Below, piece after piece: positions 1-7,797 of a DNA stretch of 64,000 nucleotides. Position 1 is the first letter of the stretch. Each line of letters starts with the position of its first letter. Made by a program: the position numbers and the translations under genes. A model generated the notes under the pieces. It had not been told where the DNA came from. It made no database searches and saw nothing but the letters and a program-made list of their open reading frames with translations. Origin of the DNA: Candidatus Tisiphia endosymbiont of Sialis lutaria (GTDB lineage Bacteria; Pseudomonadota; Alphaproteobacteria; Rickettsiales; Rickettsiaceae); the NCBI RefSeq assembly GCF_964026535.1, contig NZ_OZ032153.1, positions 1,302,001 to 1,366,000 on the forward strand, read 5' to 3'.

Positions 1-1
1 G

Positions 2-901
2 CTATCTTCCTTTCAGTTAGACTTATTAAGCAGTTTTAAAGCTAAAATTGCTGTGCTACTTAATATTACCGAGGATCATTTAGATCGGCATAATAATATG
101 CAAGGCTATATTGTCGCTAAAAAGAAAATCTTTGATCGAATGGATAAAGATTCATTTGCCATAATTAGTGTTGATAATGAAATTACCAACAATATTTTCT
201 TAGAGTTACAAAAGGAGAATACCACAAATTTAATACCAATCTCTGTTGGTAAAATCCTTGATAAAGGAGTATCAATTTGTAATAATGTTGTTTATGACAA
301 TATTTTTGAACCAATTACTATTAATTTGCCAAATAATAGCTATCTACAAGGCATCCATAATCAGGAAAATATTGTTGCCAGTTATGCGGCTTGTCGGATT
401 ATAGGGCTAAGACCAGAACAAATAATTGCTGCTATCGAGTTGTTTAAGGGGTTGCCGCACAGGATGCAATATGTTGGTACAATATACTCAGATCATTCGA
501 GTATGATAAAATTTTATAACGATAGCAAAGCTACCAATAGCATTGCTGCTTCTAAATCCCTTGCTGCACTTGATAATATATATTGGCTAGCTGGAGGAGT
601 GGCAAAAGAAGGAGGAATAACAAATTTAGCTCCATGGTTTGATAAAATTCATAAGGCTTATCTTTTTGGTCAAGATAAAGAACTTTTTGCATCGTCACTT
701 AAGGGTAGAGTAAATTTTCAAATTTGTCAAAATTTGCAGGAGGCTTTTAATGTTGCAGTTAGAGATGCAATGCAAGATATAGGGAGCATAAAAAATATTT
801 TGTTAGCTCCAGCTTGTGCCTCTTACGATCAATTTAAAAATTTTGAAGAACGCGGAAATCTATTTATAGAATTATATAATATTATTGCTAACCATGATTA
901 A
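2..901 (+). CDS. murD: UDP-N-acetylmuramoylalanine--D-glutamate ligase, 3' part
   Basis: MurD adds D-glutamate to UDP-MurNAc-L-Ala in the cytoplasm during peptidoglycan precursor synthesis. The frame is already open at base 2 and reads LSSFQLDLLSS, then the Mur-ligase signature LNITEDHLDRH, so the gene begins outside the window and the GTG at 53 is an internal valine. Further family landmarks follow: GIHNQENIVASYAAC, GLPHRMQYVG, YNDSKATN in the C-terminal ligase domain, and LLAPACASYDQF near the end. The stop overlaps the start of ftsW by eight bases, so the two are probably co-translated. Identity is secure; only the N-terminal uridine-binding domain and the ATP loop are missing from view. 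Confidence 0.95.
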   Translation, partial: LSSFQLDLLSSFKAKIAVLLNITEDHLDRHNNMQGYIVAKKKIFDRMDKDSFAIISVDNEITNNIFLELQKENTTNLIPISVGKILDKGVSICNNVVYDNIFEPITINLPNNSYLQGIHNQENIVASYAACRIIGLRPEQIIAAIELFKGLPHRMQYVGTIYSDHSSMIKFYNDSKATNSIAASKSLAALDNIYWLAGGVAKEGGITNLAPWFDKIHKAYLFGQDKELFASSLKGRVNFQICQNLQEAFNVAVRDAMQDIGSIKNILLAPACASYDQFKNFEERGNLFIELYNIIANHD

Positions 902-2042
902 AGATAATCATAATAATGAATTATCTAACAATTACCTAAAATGGTGGTGGCGTAGTATCGACCAGCAAATGATTATTGCTTTAGTAATCCTGTTTGTTTT
1001 TAGTATGATGCTGGTTACTACAGCTGGACCAGTAATAGCAAATAGAATAGGACTCAATGAGCATTATTTTGCCTCTAGACAATTATTTTATCTTGCTAGT
1101 GCATCGCTATTGATCATTCTTTTTTCCCTTTTTTCCAAAAAATGGTTAAAGAGATTGTCAATTTTAGGATTTATTGTCAGCATATTGTTATTAATTTTAG
1201 TTAAATTCTATGGTTATGAAGTTAAGGGGGCTATTCGCTGGGTTAATATTTTAGGTTTTTCGATTCAGCCTTCAGAATTTATAAAACCATTTTTTGCGGT
1301 AGTTGCAGGTTGGATATTATCATTGAAATTTGAGGGGGAATTTCCAAGTTTTTCTATTTGTATAGTTCTGTATGGTATCATTGCTTTATTATTAATTATC
1401 CAGCCAGATTTTGGTATGTTAGTGATGGTTACTGCAGTTTTTGGTATTCAGCTTTTTGTTGCTGGTATGCCAATATTTTGGATTATGCTTGCTGCTTTTA
1501 TGTTGTTATTTGGTGTTACAGCAGCTTATTTTTGGCTGCCTCATGTAGCGAAAAGGATTAATAGTTTTTTTGATCCAGAGAGTATTAGTAATTATCAAGT
1601 TAGTAAGTCAATCAGAGCATTTGAGCATGGTGGTTTATATGGTTGTGGTCCTGGTGAAGGAGCGGTAAAACAAGTATTGCCGGATTCTCATGCTGATTTT
1701 ATTTTTGCTGTTGCTGGTGAGGAATTTGGGGCGATTATCTGCTTGATAATTATAGGAATATTTGCTTTTATAGTGATTCGTAGTTTACTGAAACTCATTA
1801 ACGAAGAAGATAAATTTGTTCAATTGGCAGCAAGTGGTATTGTTGCACAGATAGGTTTACAAGCCTTAATTAATATAGGTGTTACCTTGAATTTATTACC
1901 AACCAAAGGGATGACATTACCATTTATTAGCTATGGTGGTTCTTCAACTTTTGCCATAGCTATTGCTACAGGGATGCTGCTTGGTTTTACCAAACATAAA
2001 ACTTCCCTTACTAACTATAAAATTCAAGATATTGACATATGA
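894..2042 (+). CDS. ftsW: Peptidoglycan glycosyltransferase / division protein FtsW
   Basis: FtsW is the SEDS-family polytopic membrane glycosyltransferase that polymerises lipid II at the septum. The protein of about 382 residues has roughly ten hydrophobic segments and the family motifs VKGAIRWVNILGFSIQPSE and LPTKGMTLPFISYGGSS near the C-terminus. I chose ATG 894 over the upstream in-frame TTG at 885. The gene overlaps murD at its start and murG at its end (ATGA at 2039-2042), which indicates translational coupling within a dcw-type cell-wall cluster. RodA is the alternative SEDS member, but the position between murD and murG favours FtsW. Confidence 0.93.
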   Translation: MIKDNHNNELSNNYLKWWWRSIDQQMIIALVILFVFSMMLVTTAGPVIANRIGLNEHYFASRQLFYLASASLLIILFSLFSKKWLKRLSILGFIVSILLLILVKFYGYEVKGAIRWVNILGFSIQPSEFIKPFFAVVAGWILSLKFEGEFPSFSICIVLYGIIALLLIIQPDFGMLVMVTAVFGIQLFVAGMPIFWIMLAAFMLLFGVTAAYFWLPHVAKRINSFFDPESISNYQVSKSIRAFEHGGLYGCGPGEGAVKQVLPDSHADFIFAVAGEEFGAIICLIIIGIFAFIVIRSLLKLINEEDKFVQLAASGIVAQIGLQALINIGVTLNLLPTKGMTLPFISYGGSSTFAIAIATGMLLGFTKHKTSLTNYKIQDIDI

Positions 2043-3115
2043 AGAGTATAATTGTTGTTGGTGGTGGTACGGCAGGTCATCTATTTCCCGCTATTGCTTT
2101 GGCTGAAGAATTGGTGAAACGCGGGTATAAATTACACCTTATTACTGACGTTAGATGCCAAAAATATTTAACTGAAGATTTACCGCTCATTCCACATATA
2201 ATAAATTTTAGATTGCCACCGAAAGGGTTGTTTAATAAGTTTAAATTATTAATTTGTTTATTATTTATGATTTTTAAGATGTTATTGCTATTATTGCAGG
2301 TCAAACCTTGTGTTATAATTGGGTTTGGTGGCTATCCCTCTGCTCCTCCTCTGATAGCAGCTGTATTGTTACGTATTCCTATCGTAATTTATGAACAAAA
2401 CTGCTTTATTGGTAAGGTCAATAGATTATTCTTAAAATGGGCCAGAAGAGTTGCGCTTACCTATGAGGAAACTAAAAATTATAATATTGTTGACTATAAT
2501 AAGAAATTAGTTATAGGAAATATAGTACGGGATAATGTTAAAAAGCTGAAAGTTAAGGATAATTTTAGCAATGATATTTTTCGAATATTGATTTTTGGTG
2601 GAAGTCAGGGAGCAAAGGTGTTTTCTACTTTAATACCGGAAGCGATTAAGATATTAGTGCAATCAAATCCTGATATTAAACTACATATTACCCAACAAGC
2701 TCCCCCAGAAGATTTAGACAATATTGCTAAAATTTATAGTGAATTAAACATCCCACATAAAATAGCCGATTTTTTTTATGATATGGATCAGCAATATGCC
2801 AATCAAGAACTAGTAATATCAAGGGCTGGGGCATCAACTATTTCTGAGCTTAGCTATATTGGCTTGCCGGCAATTTTTATTCCTCTACCTTTTGCTACTG
2901 AAAACCATCAATTCTATAATGCCAAGGCACTGGAAGATAGTGGGGCAGGGTGGTGTTTTGAACAAAATAAAATTACTGCAGAAAAATTAGCCGATAAACT
3001 CTTAGTGCTAATAAAAAATCGTGATATACTGGAGCGGGCATCTTGTGAATTATTAAAGCGGAAAAATGACGGTAGTAATATTTTAGCTGATACAGTAGAA
3101 GAAATAGTAAACTGA
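2039..3115 (+). CDS. murG: UDP-GlcNAc:lipid I N-acetylglucosaminyltransferase
   Basis: MurG transfers GlcNAc from UDP-GlcNAc to lipid I on the cytoplasmic face of the inner membrane, making lipid II, the substrate of FtsW. The 358-residue protein is normal for the family. It shows the N-terminal glycine loop GGGTAGH (residues 8-14), the membrane-associated hydrophobic patch LLICLLFMIFKMLLLLL, VIGFGGYPS, the second glycine loop FGGSQGA (about residues 186-192) and the donor-site segment SRAGASTISE. Its ATG lies in the stop codon of ftsW. No murC/murB follows; the operon ends here and a leftward hypothetical gene begins within 70 bases. Confidence 0.95.
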   Translation: MKSIIVVGGGTAGHLFPAIALAEELVKRGYKLHLITDVRCQKYLTEDLPLIPHIINFRLPPKGLFNKFKLLICLLFMIFKMLLLLLQVKPCVIIGFGGYPSAPPLIAAVLLRIPIVIYEQNCFIGKVNRLFLKWARRVALTYEETKNYNIVDYNKKLVIGNIVRDNVKKLKVKDNFSNDIFRILIFGGSQGAKVFSTLIPEAIKILVQSNPDIKLHITQQAPPEDLDNIAKIYSELNIPHKIADFFYDMDQQYANQELVISRAGASTISELSYIGLPAIFIPLPFATENHQFYNAKALEDSGAGWCFEQNKITAEKLADKLLVLIKNRDILERASCELLKRKNDGSNILADTVEEIVN

Positions 3116-3177
3116 TTTCTTTGGGTTGTTATTAGCGGGAGGAGAAGACGTCTAGGAAGTTGCCTTTAAGCGGGATT

Positions 3178-3981
3178 TTATTGTATTTCTATAGGAACTT
3201 CTACGATTCCTAGAGGGGTGATGGTGTGATTATCATCAATATCAACATGCTTGTTTACATCGGAGGACTTTAAGTGCAAAAAATCTTCATTTAATATTTT
3301 TGGAGGGAGAGAACTTAAGTAATAGGGATTTTCTAAACCAAGATAATCCTGTAATATTTTAAGAATAATATCAGGTAATTCTAAAAAATGCTTTTGTATA
3401 AATGCATCTATTTTTTGGCAATCTAAATTCCCATTATTTTGTTTAGCAAATAAAGCTATTAATTCTTGATTCATCTTATAAAATATTAGATACCTTATAT
3501 CATGAGACTCAAGTGCCATTTTAGTTATTTTGTTAATTTTAAAAATGGAAAGAGTTTTTGGTAATTCGCCAGTTAGGTATTCATAAATATTGATAACTAA
3601 ATTTAGATTCTCTATGACTAATTTTTTTGAAGTTGTGTTTTCTAAATGATAGGTAATATTGTTTTTAGTAAAGCTAACTTTAGTACCCATAGGGAGTAGA
3701 AGTGAGGTAATAGAATCTTTATTTAATATAGAGACATGATCACAAAGAGAATCTAAGGAGCTTTGATTTTGAAAAGTACAATAATCTTTCTCTAAAGGTA
3801 ACTTAACTGCACCTGTGGGATTTAAGGCAACTGCTATATCAATTGGATATTTTACAGTTAGCGTTATATCTTCGAGTACTTCGAAGTAATAACGTTCAGG
3901 CCTGCTAATATATGGCATTTTATTGCAAAAAAAGGTTCTGTTTTCGGTAATAACTAAGTGATCTTTAGTAGATTTTGGCAT
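3178..3981 (-). CDS. Hypothetical protein, 267 aa
   Basis: I do not recognise this protein. It has no signal peptide and no convincing membrane segment. The first 150 residues look like mixed beta structure (YYFEVLEDITLTVKYPIDI, TKVSFTKNNITYHLENT), followed by a helical stretch (TKMALESHDIRYLIFYKMNQE) and a Pro/Leu-rich section. The gene converges on murG with about 60 bases between their stops. Its ATG at 3981 has no clear Shine-Dalgarno sequence. It is long and uninterrupted on its strand, which supports a real gene, but function is unknown; a role as a host-directed or stress protein would be guesswork. Confidence 0.6.
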   Translation of the reverse strand: MPKSTKDHLVITENRTFFCNKMPYISRPERYYFEVLEDITLTVKYPIDIAVALNPTGAVKLPLEKDYCTFQNQSSLDSLCDHVSILNKDSITSLLLPMGTKVSFTKNNITYHLENTTSKKLVIENLNLVINIYEYLTGELPKTLSIFKINKITKMALESHDIRYLIFYKMNQELIALFAKQNNGNLDCQKIDAFIQKHFLELPDIILKILQDYLGLENPYYLSSLPPKILNEDFLHLKSSDVNKHVDIDDNHTITPLGIVEVPIEIQ

Positions 3982-4136
3982 ATATAAAGTACTTTATTTA
4001 CTTATGAATAGGCTTTATATAATATTTATTAAAAAGTACAAGATAAATTTGGGTCAATCAGCTTGTTTTTTCCCTATAACTACTTCCTGGTTAATTGATT
4101 CTTGCAACTTGGGTGATTTTGTGTCATTAATTATGT

Positions 4137-4247
4137 TATAGTCAATTGATGAGAAGTTGGGAACGTCGTCACTCGTCGCTCGCCTATTACTTATAGGCGT
4201 CGCTCCATCGTTCCTAGTCCCAAATTCTCCTGAATTGACTATATTAT
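4137..4247. repeat. Palindromic element, family C, full copy
   Basis: The left end reads TATAGTCAATTGATGAGAAG and the right end is its imperfect reverse complement, ending CCTGAATTGACTATA. The interior holds a second hairpin, CGCCTATTACTTATAGGCG. The element has no coding capacity and lies about 20 bases upstream of the lipoprotein gene at 4267. Related copies lie near 4942, 34348, 34694, 35608 and 56317. The short length, paired ends and lack of a transposase make it MITE-like. Confidence 0.8.
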
Positions 4248-4266
4248 CAAATTATCGGACTAATTT

Positions 4267-4953
4267 ATGTTAAAAAAAGTTATTATTATAGTTTTGGGAT
4301 TATCCCTACTTTCAGGTTGTACTGATGGGTTTAGAGGATATTTCAAAAAATCTGCTAATAATAAAATTATAGATAGTAAAGGTTTTGCCGGTGGCAAACG
4401 TCCACCGCTTTATAATAAGAAATATATAGCGATGGCAAAAAGAAATGTTATGGAAGAAAATTTTGATGATGATGAGGGGGATTTGTTTAGTGAATATGAT
4501 ACTGAAACAATCAATCCAACTTTAAGAAATCGTCAAATGTATCTTAAGATGGTAAAACAAGATGCGGAACGTAATGAAAAACGTAAGCAAAATCAAGAAA
4601 AAGAATATCCTTCATTGAATTCGGCAAATGATAAGCTGAAGAAACAAAATAATGATAAGAATGATCAAGCAAATAATAATTTGCACAAAGAGCTAGAGCA
4701 AATTAAAGCTATTTTGCGTGAAACTAAGAAAGATTTAGAAAAATATAGATGTCCTGCACGACAAACTACTAACCAACAAACTGTTGATAAAGTTTTACCA
4801 AATAAAGCTAAAACAGGTAGTAGTAAAAAAATTAAGGAAGTCGAAGCCAGTAAGAATAATAAAATTAACAAGCCACTTGGCAAGTCAGAGATGCAAAAGA
4901 AATTTCTTAGTGAAGATGATGATATAAAGACCACTGATGCTATAGTCAAATGA
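4267..4953 (+). CDS. Putative lipoprotein with charged coiled-coil-like body, 228 aa
   Basis: The N-terminus is a clear lipoprotein signal: MLKK, a hydrophobic run, then the lipobox LLSGC with Cys18, so the mature protein should be lipid-anchored. The rest is Lys/Glu/Asn-rich and probably extended or coiled coil (HKELEQIKAILRETKKDLEKYR, about residues 140-160), with an acidic patch DDDEGD near residue 72. I do not recognise a domain. The last codons and stop (ATA GTC AAA TGA) lie in the left arm of a family C palindrome, so the present C-terminus was probably set by a repeat insertion. An antisense ORF opposite it is a shadow of this Lys-rich composition. Confidence 0.75.
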   Translation: MLKKVIIIVLGLSLLSGCTDGFRGYFKKSANNKIIDSKGFAGGKRPPLYNKKYIAMAKRNVMEENFDDDEGDLFSEYDTETINPTLRNRQMYLKMVKQDAERNEKRKQNQEKEYPSLNSANDKLKKQNNDKNDQANNNLHKELEQIKAILRETKKDLEKYRCPARQTTNQQTVDKVLPNKAKTGSSKKIKEVEASKNNKINKPLGKSEMQKKFLSEDDDIKTTDAIVK

Positions 4954-5205
4954 TGAGAAGTTGGGGACGTCGTCACTCGTTGCTTGCTTATTACTTAACA
5001 TTATTGCGAGGTCATTGCGAGACCTTAGGTCTATGAAGCAATCCAGAAATGATTAAAAATGGATTGCCACGCTCACATATGTTCGCTCGCAATGACGACT
5101 TTTCTACTTTATTTTCTTAAACTGATGCCTATGTGTAATGACGGCTGAGGTTTGGGCATTCCTTGCAATGACGGAAGGGTTTTACCCAGGCGTCAACTAT
5201 AGTAG
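4942..5205. repeat. Partial family C element with nested family A copy
   Basis: From 4942 the sequence follows the family C left end (ATAGTCAAATGATGAGAAG) into its internal CTCGTTGCTTGCTTATTACTT segment, then is interrupted. A family A copy occupies about 5011-5097 (GTCATTGCGAGACC ... CGCTCGCAATGACG). It is followed by TTTTCTACTTTATTTTCTT, a flank also seen beside other A copies (13130, 34570, 35705). A degenerate right end, GTCAACTATAG, occurs near 5192. This suggests that A elements insert into C elements. Confidence 0.7.
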
Positions 5206-5213
5206 GAGTAAAT

Positions 5214-5873
5214 ATGAACAATATATTCGCTAATTTTAAGTTAGCGTTAGCTAAGAATAATGGCAGCTTTTTTGAGCATGACATTATCTGTAATAATGAG
5301 TTAGTAAGATTAAGACCATTAAACGCAGATGATATGCCTGAGTTTGTTCGGTTCCATTATGATTACGCAGTTTGGAAATATTTTGCTATCAAAATGTCTC
5401 AAGTACAAGATATGAACGACTACGTTGATGATGCTATACAACAAAGGAAAATGGGTTTACGATATCATTTTACTATTGAAGAGCAGAAAACAGGAAAAAT
5501 TGTTGGGTCAACGGCTTTTGGCAATTATTCTCCAAAAGATAGAAGGATAGAAATAGGTTGGAGTTGGATAGAAACATTGTTTCAAGGAAGTGGTATTAAC
5601 AAAAATGCCAAGTTTCTTTTATTGCATTTTGCCTTTGATTACCTTAATATGGAAAGGGTAGAGTTTAAAACAGATGCACTTAATGTAAGAGCTAAAGGTG
5701 GGCTAATTAAAATTGGAGCAACTGAAGAAGGTGTATTGCGAAGCCACACTCTTATGCCTGATGATAGACGCCGAGATACAGTATATTATAGTATACTTAA
5801 AGATGAGTGGGATACAAAATTACGGTTAAAAAACTTTTCTGATTGCTCAGGCTCTATAGAAGCAGGGGGCTAG
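5214..5873 (+). CDS. GNAT acetyltransferase, RimJ/RimL-like
   Basis: This 219-residue protein has the layout of RimJ/RimL-type N-acetyltransferases. It shows an N-terminal beta-alpha segment (ELVRLRPLNADDMPEFVRFH), the core strands (GKIVGSTAFGNYSPKDRRIEIGWSW), the acetyl-CoA-loop region (LFQGSGINKNAKFLLLHFAF) and the partner-strand motif MERVEFKTDALNVRAKGGLIKIGATEEGVLRSH. The substrate cannot be deduced. The ATG at 5214 is preceded by a good TAGGAG ribosome site. The last residues (SIEAGG) and stop run into a family B palindrome at 5874, so the natural C-terminus may have been changed slightly. Confidence 0.85.
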   Translation: MNNIFANFKLALAKNNGSFFEHDIICNNELVRLRPLNADDMPEFVRFHYDYAVWKYFAIKMSQVQDMNDYVDDAIQQRKMGLRYHFTIEEQKTGKIVGSTAFGNYSPKDRRIEIGWSWIETLFQGSGINKNAKFLLLHFAFDYLNMERVEFKTDALNVRAKGGLIKIGATEEGVLRSHTLMPDDRRRDTVYYSILKDEWDTKLRLKNFSDCSGSIEAGG

Positions 5874-5898
5874 ATTCCCGCCTACGCGGGAATGACAA
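5866..5898. repeat. Family B palindrome (ATTCCC-N8-GGGAAT)
   Basis: Bases 5874-5893 read ATTCCCGCCTACGCGGGAAT, a near-perfect inverted repeat, preceded by a fragment of a GCAGGGGGCTAG arm. The element lies between the converging GNAT and tatD genes and extends into the 3' ends of both coding frames. It may serve as a bidirectional hairpin at this convergent junction. Other copies are at 31330, 39272 and, as a variant, about 63371. Confidence 0.8.
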
Positions 5899-6778
5899 TA
5901 GTGGGAGGAAATGATAATAGTGGGCGGGAATTACAATTTACAACTAGATGGGTTTTGCTGAATAAAGATATAAAATTTGTGGTAGTAGCATTTGCTACTG
6001 TTTCTAGGTTTGTTTCTTTTATTTCAGCTATTTTTTCTGCTACATATTTGACAAAAGCTGGTTCGTTTTGTTTGCCACGCATCGGAACAGGGGCAAGATA
6101 AGGAGAATCTGTTTCAATTAATAACCGGTCTAGTGGAATATAACGTACTATATCCTGTAAATCGGTGGCGTTTTTAAAGGTTACAATTCCAGCAATCGAT
6201 ATATACATACCAAGGTCAAGCATTTTTTTTGCCAAATGCTTTGAAGCGGTAAAGCAATGAATAAGACCGTGAAACGCGATATTTTGCATTTCGCTACTTA
6301 AAATATCAATAGTATCTTGTTCGGCTTCTCTTGTATGGACTATAATTGGCAACCCGGTACTTTGAGATGCCTGTATATGTTGCCCAAAAGAACTAATCTG
6401 TTGATGTTTGTCTGATGTCTGGTAATAATAATCGAGACCAGTTTCACCAATTCCAATAATTTTCGGATGATTACAATATTCCATAATAGTTTCGCACGAG
6501 ACAATTTCCTTCACTTCATTGGGGTGAACTCCACACGAAGCAAAAACATTACCGTATCTTACGGCTATTTCTAAAATATCCGGCAATTCCTCAATGGTAG
6601 TACATATAGTCTGCATGTACTTAACATTATTATTCTCAGCTCTGCTTATTATGGCTGATAAGTCTTCTTTTAACATGTTGAGGTGACAATGAGAATCAAT
6701 TAATATACTTTCTGCATAAGCCAGGCTAGTTGGTGCCAGGCTAGTTGGTGATTTTGTTGTCGAATTATGGATCATCAT
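5882..6778 (-). CDS. tatD: TatD-family metal-dependent hydrolase
   Basis: TatD-family enzymes are metal-dependent DNases of the amidohydrolase fold. The motifs are present in order: DSHCHLN (metal-binding HxH), GETGLDYYY, IVHTREAEQDT, HCFTASKHLAKKML and ETDSPYLAPVPMRGKQNEP. I place the start at ATG 6778, which overlaps the stop of the upstream gene in an ATGA junction, instead of the TTG at 6787. Residues after the start (NSTTKSPTSLAPTSLAYAES) precede the conserved LIDSHCHL and match the end of the palindromic element found in rvhB6d, with an extra 15-base tandem duplication. The C-terminal tail past SLFSKTH is also repeat-derived. Confidence 0.9.
   Translation of the reverse strand: MMIHNSTTKSPTSLAPTSLAYAESILIDSHCHLNMLKEDLSAIISRAENNNVKYMQTICTTIEELPDILEIAVRYGNVFASCGVHPNEVKEIVSCETIMEYCNHPKIIGIGETGLDYYYQTSDKHQQISSFGQHIQASQSTGLPIIVHTREAEQDTIDILSSEMQNIAFHGLIHCFTASKHLAKKMLDLGMYISIAGIVTFKNATDLQDIVRYIPLDRLLIETDSPYLAPVPMRGKQNEPAFVKYVAEKIAEIKETNLETVANATTTNFISLFSKTHLVVNCNSRPLLSFPPTIVIPA
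6707..6765 (-). repeat. Remnant of Rickettsia palindromic element inside tatD start
   Basis: On the minus strand CGACAACAAAATCACCAAC leads through CTAGCCTGGC to TTATGCAGAAAGTA. This matches the right half of the element at 25005-25150 (GACGACAAAATCACCAACTA ... TTATGCAGGAAGTC). A 15-base unit (CCAGGCTAGTTGGTG on the plus strand) is duplicated in tandem at about 6721-6750. The remnant remains in frame and codes for residues near 6-20 of TatD. Confidence 0.75.
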
Positions 6779-7782
6779 TTTATCCAATTTTTTGTAATTA
6801 TGATATTAGCAATTTTTTCTACTTCATTAAGAGGGGCATAATTATAGTTTTCAAGCTGCATTACAGATTTGTCTAGTATTTTAGCTATTCCTAATTCTAG
6901 CAAATTTTGTGTAAATGCTAGATGTTTAGGTGATTTAAAATTACTAGGACAGAATATATAAAGAGGTTTACCAGTGGAAGCTGCCTCACTACACATAGAA
7001 ATCGAATCAGCCGTAGAAATTATGTAATCTGCCTGTGCCAACATCCCAAAATAAGGATTAGGTTTAGCTTCTTCCTCTGTTGGATCGTAAATAATAGCCG
7101 ATGAAGGTACCTTATTTTTGATAATTTGTTTTGCTGAATTAGGAGTACGTCGACTAAAGCTAATGAACAGGGTATGTTTTTCATCTTGGGTCTTAGTAAG
7201 ATTAGATAATATTGCAGCAAATTCGCGAGCATTTTCGTCGGTAAATTGATAATTTTTGCTATTACCACCAATAATTACCGATATAAACTGCTTAAGATCT
7301 GGATAATTTTTGCGTAACTCAATACCGCCAGCCTGTATTTTTGCTTGAACATTATTAAGAGCTCCAGTAATTCTCAATATATTCTTGTCATTCGTGCATA
7401 GTTCTTCCCTGCTAACCTTATCATGATGCGGTAAAATAATTAGGTCAAATTGCTTAAATGGTAGGTTGGGGTGCATAATTTGAATAATTTTTACTTTCCC
7501 AGCAGATTTATGTTTTAAATAGCTCGCTAAAGAAGCGGTTCTTCTCCCAGCAGAAATTATTAAGTCAGGGAAGCCTTCCATCTCCCACGATTGTAATAGC
7601 TGCTTTTTCACATGGATAGGGCTAAGGGCTAGTAAAAAATTTGGTAATTTACCCCAAAAATTATATTCAATAGGTTTTAATTGATAACCAAGACCAAGCT
7701 TTTCTGCTAGAGCTATAGCTTGATTGACATTACCCACCCTGCTATCAGCTAATACCCAAATCTTGGGTTTAATATTGTGCAT
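6775..7782 (-). CDS. ELM1/COG3660-family protein (DUF1022)
   Basis: The 335-residue protein matches the bacterial relatives of mitochondrial fission ELM1. It opens with IWVLADSRVGNVNQAIALAE, followed by LIISAGRRTASLASYLK, IQIMHPNLPFKQFDLIILPHHD, GGNSKNYQFT, FISFSRRTP and TADSISMCSEAASTGKPLYIF. The layout resembles a GT-B-like fold, and the true substrate is not established for the family. It lies between clpB and tatD on the minus strand and is translationally coupled to tatD (ATGA). The start is ATG 7782, 15 bases after the clpB stop on the same strand. Confidence 0.85.
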   Translation of the reverse strand: MHNIKPKIWVLADSRVGNVNQAIALAEKLGLGYQLKPIEYNFWGKLPNFLLALSPIHVKKQLLQSWEMEGFPDLIISAGRRTASLASYLKHKSAGKVKIIQIMHPNLPFKQFDLIILPHHDKVSREELCTNDKNILRITGALNNVQAKIQAGGIELRKNYPDLKQFISVIIGGNSKNYQFTDENAREFAAILSNLTKTQDEKHTLFISFSRRTPNSAKQIIKNKVPSSAIIYDPTEEEAKPNPYFGMLAQADYIISTADSISMCSEAASTGKPLYIFCPSNFKSPKHLAFTQNLLELGIAKILDKSVMQLENYNYAPLNEVEKIANIIITKNWIK

Positions 7783-7797
7783 TTTTCATAATTATTG

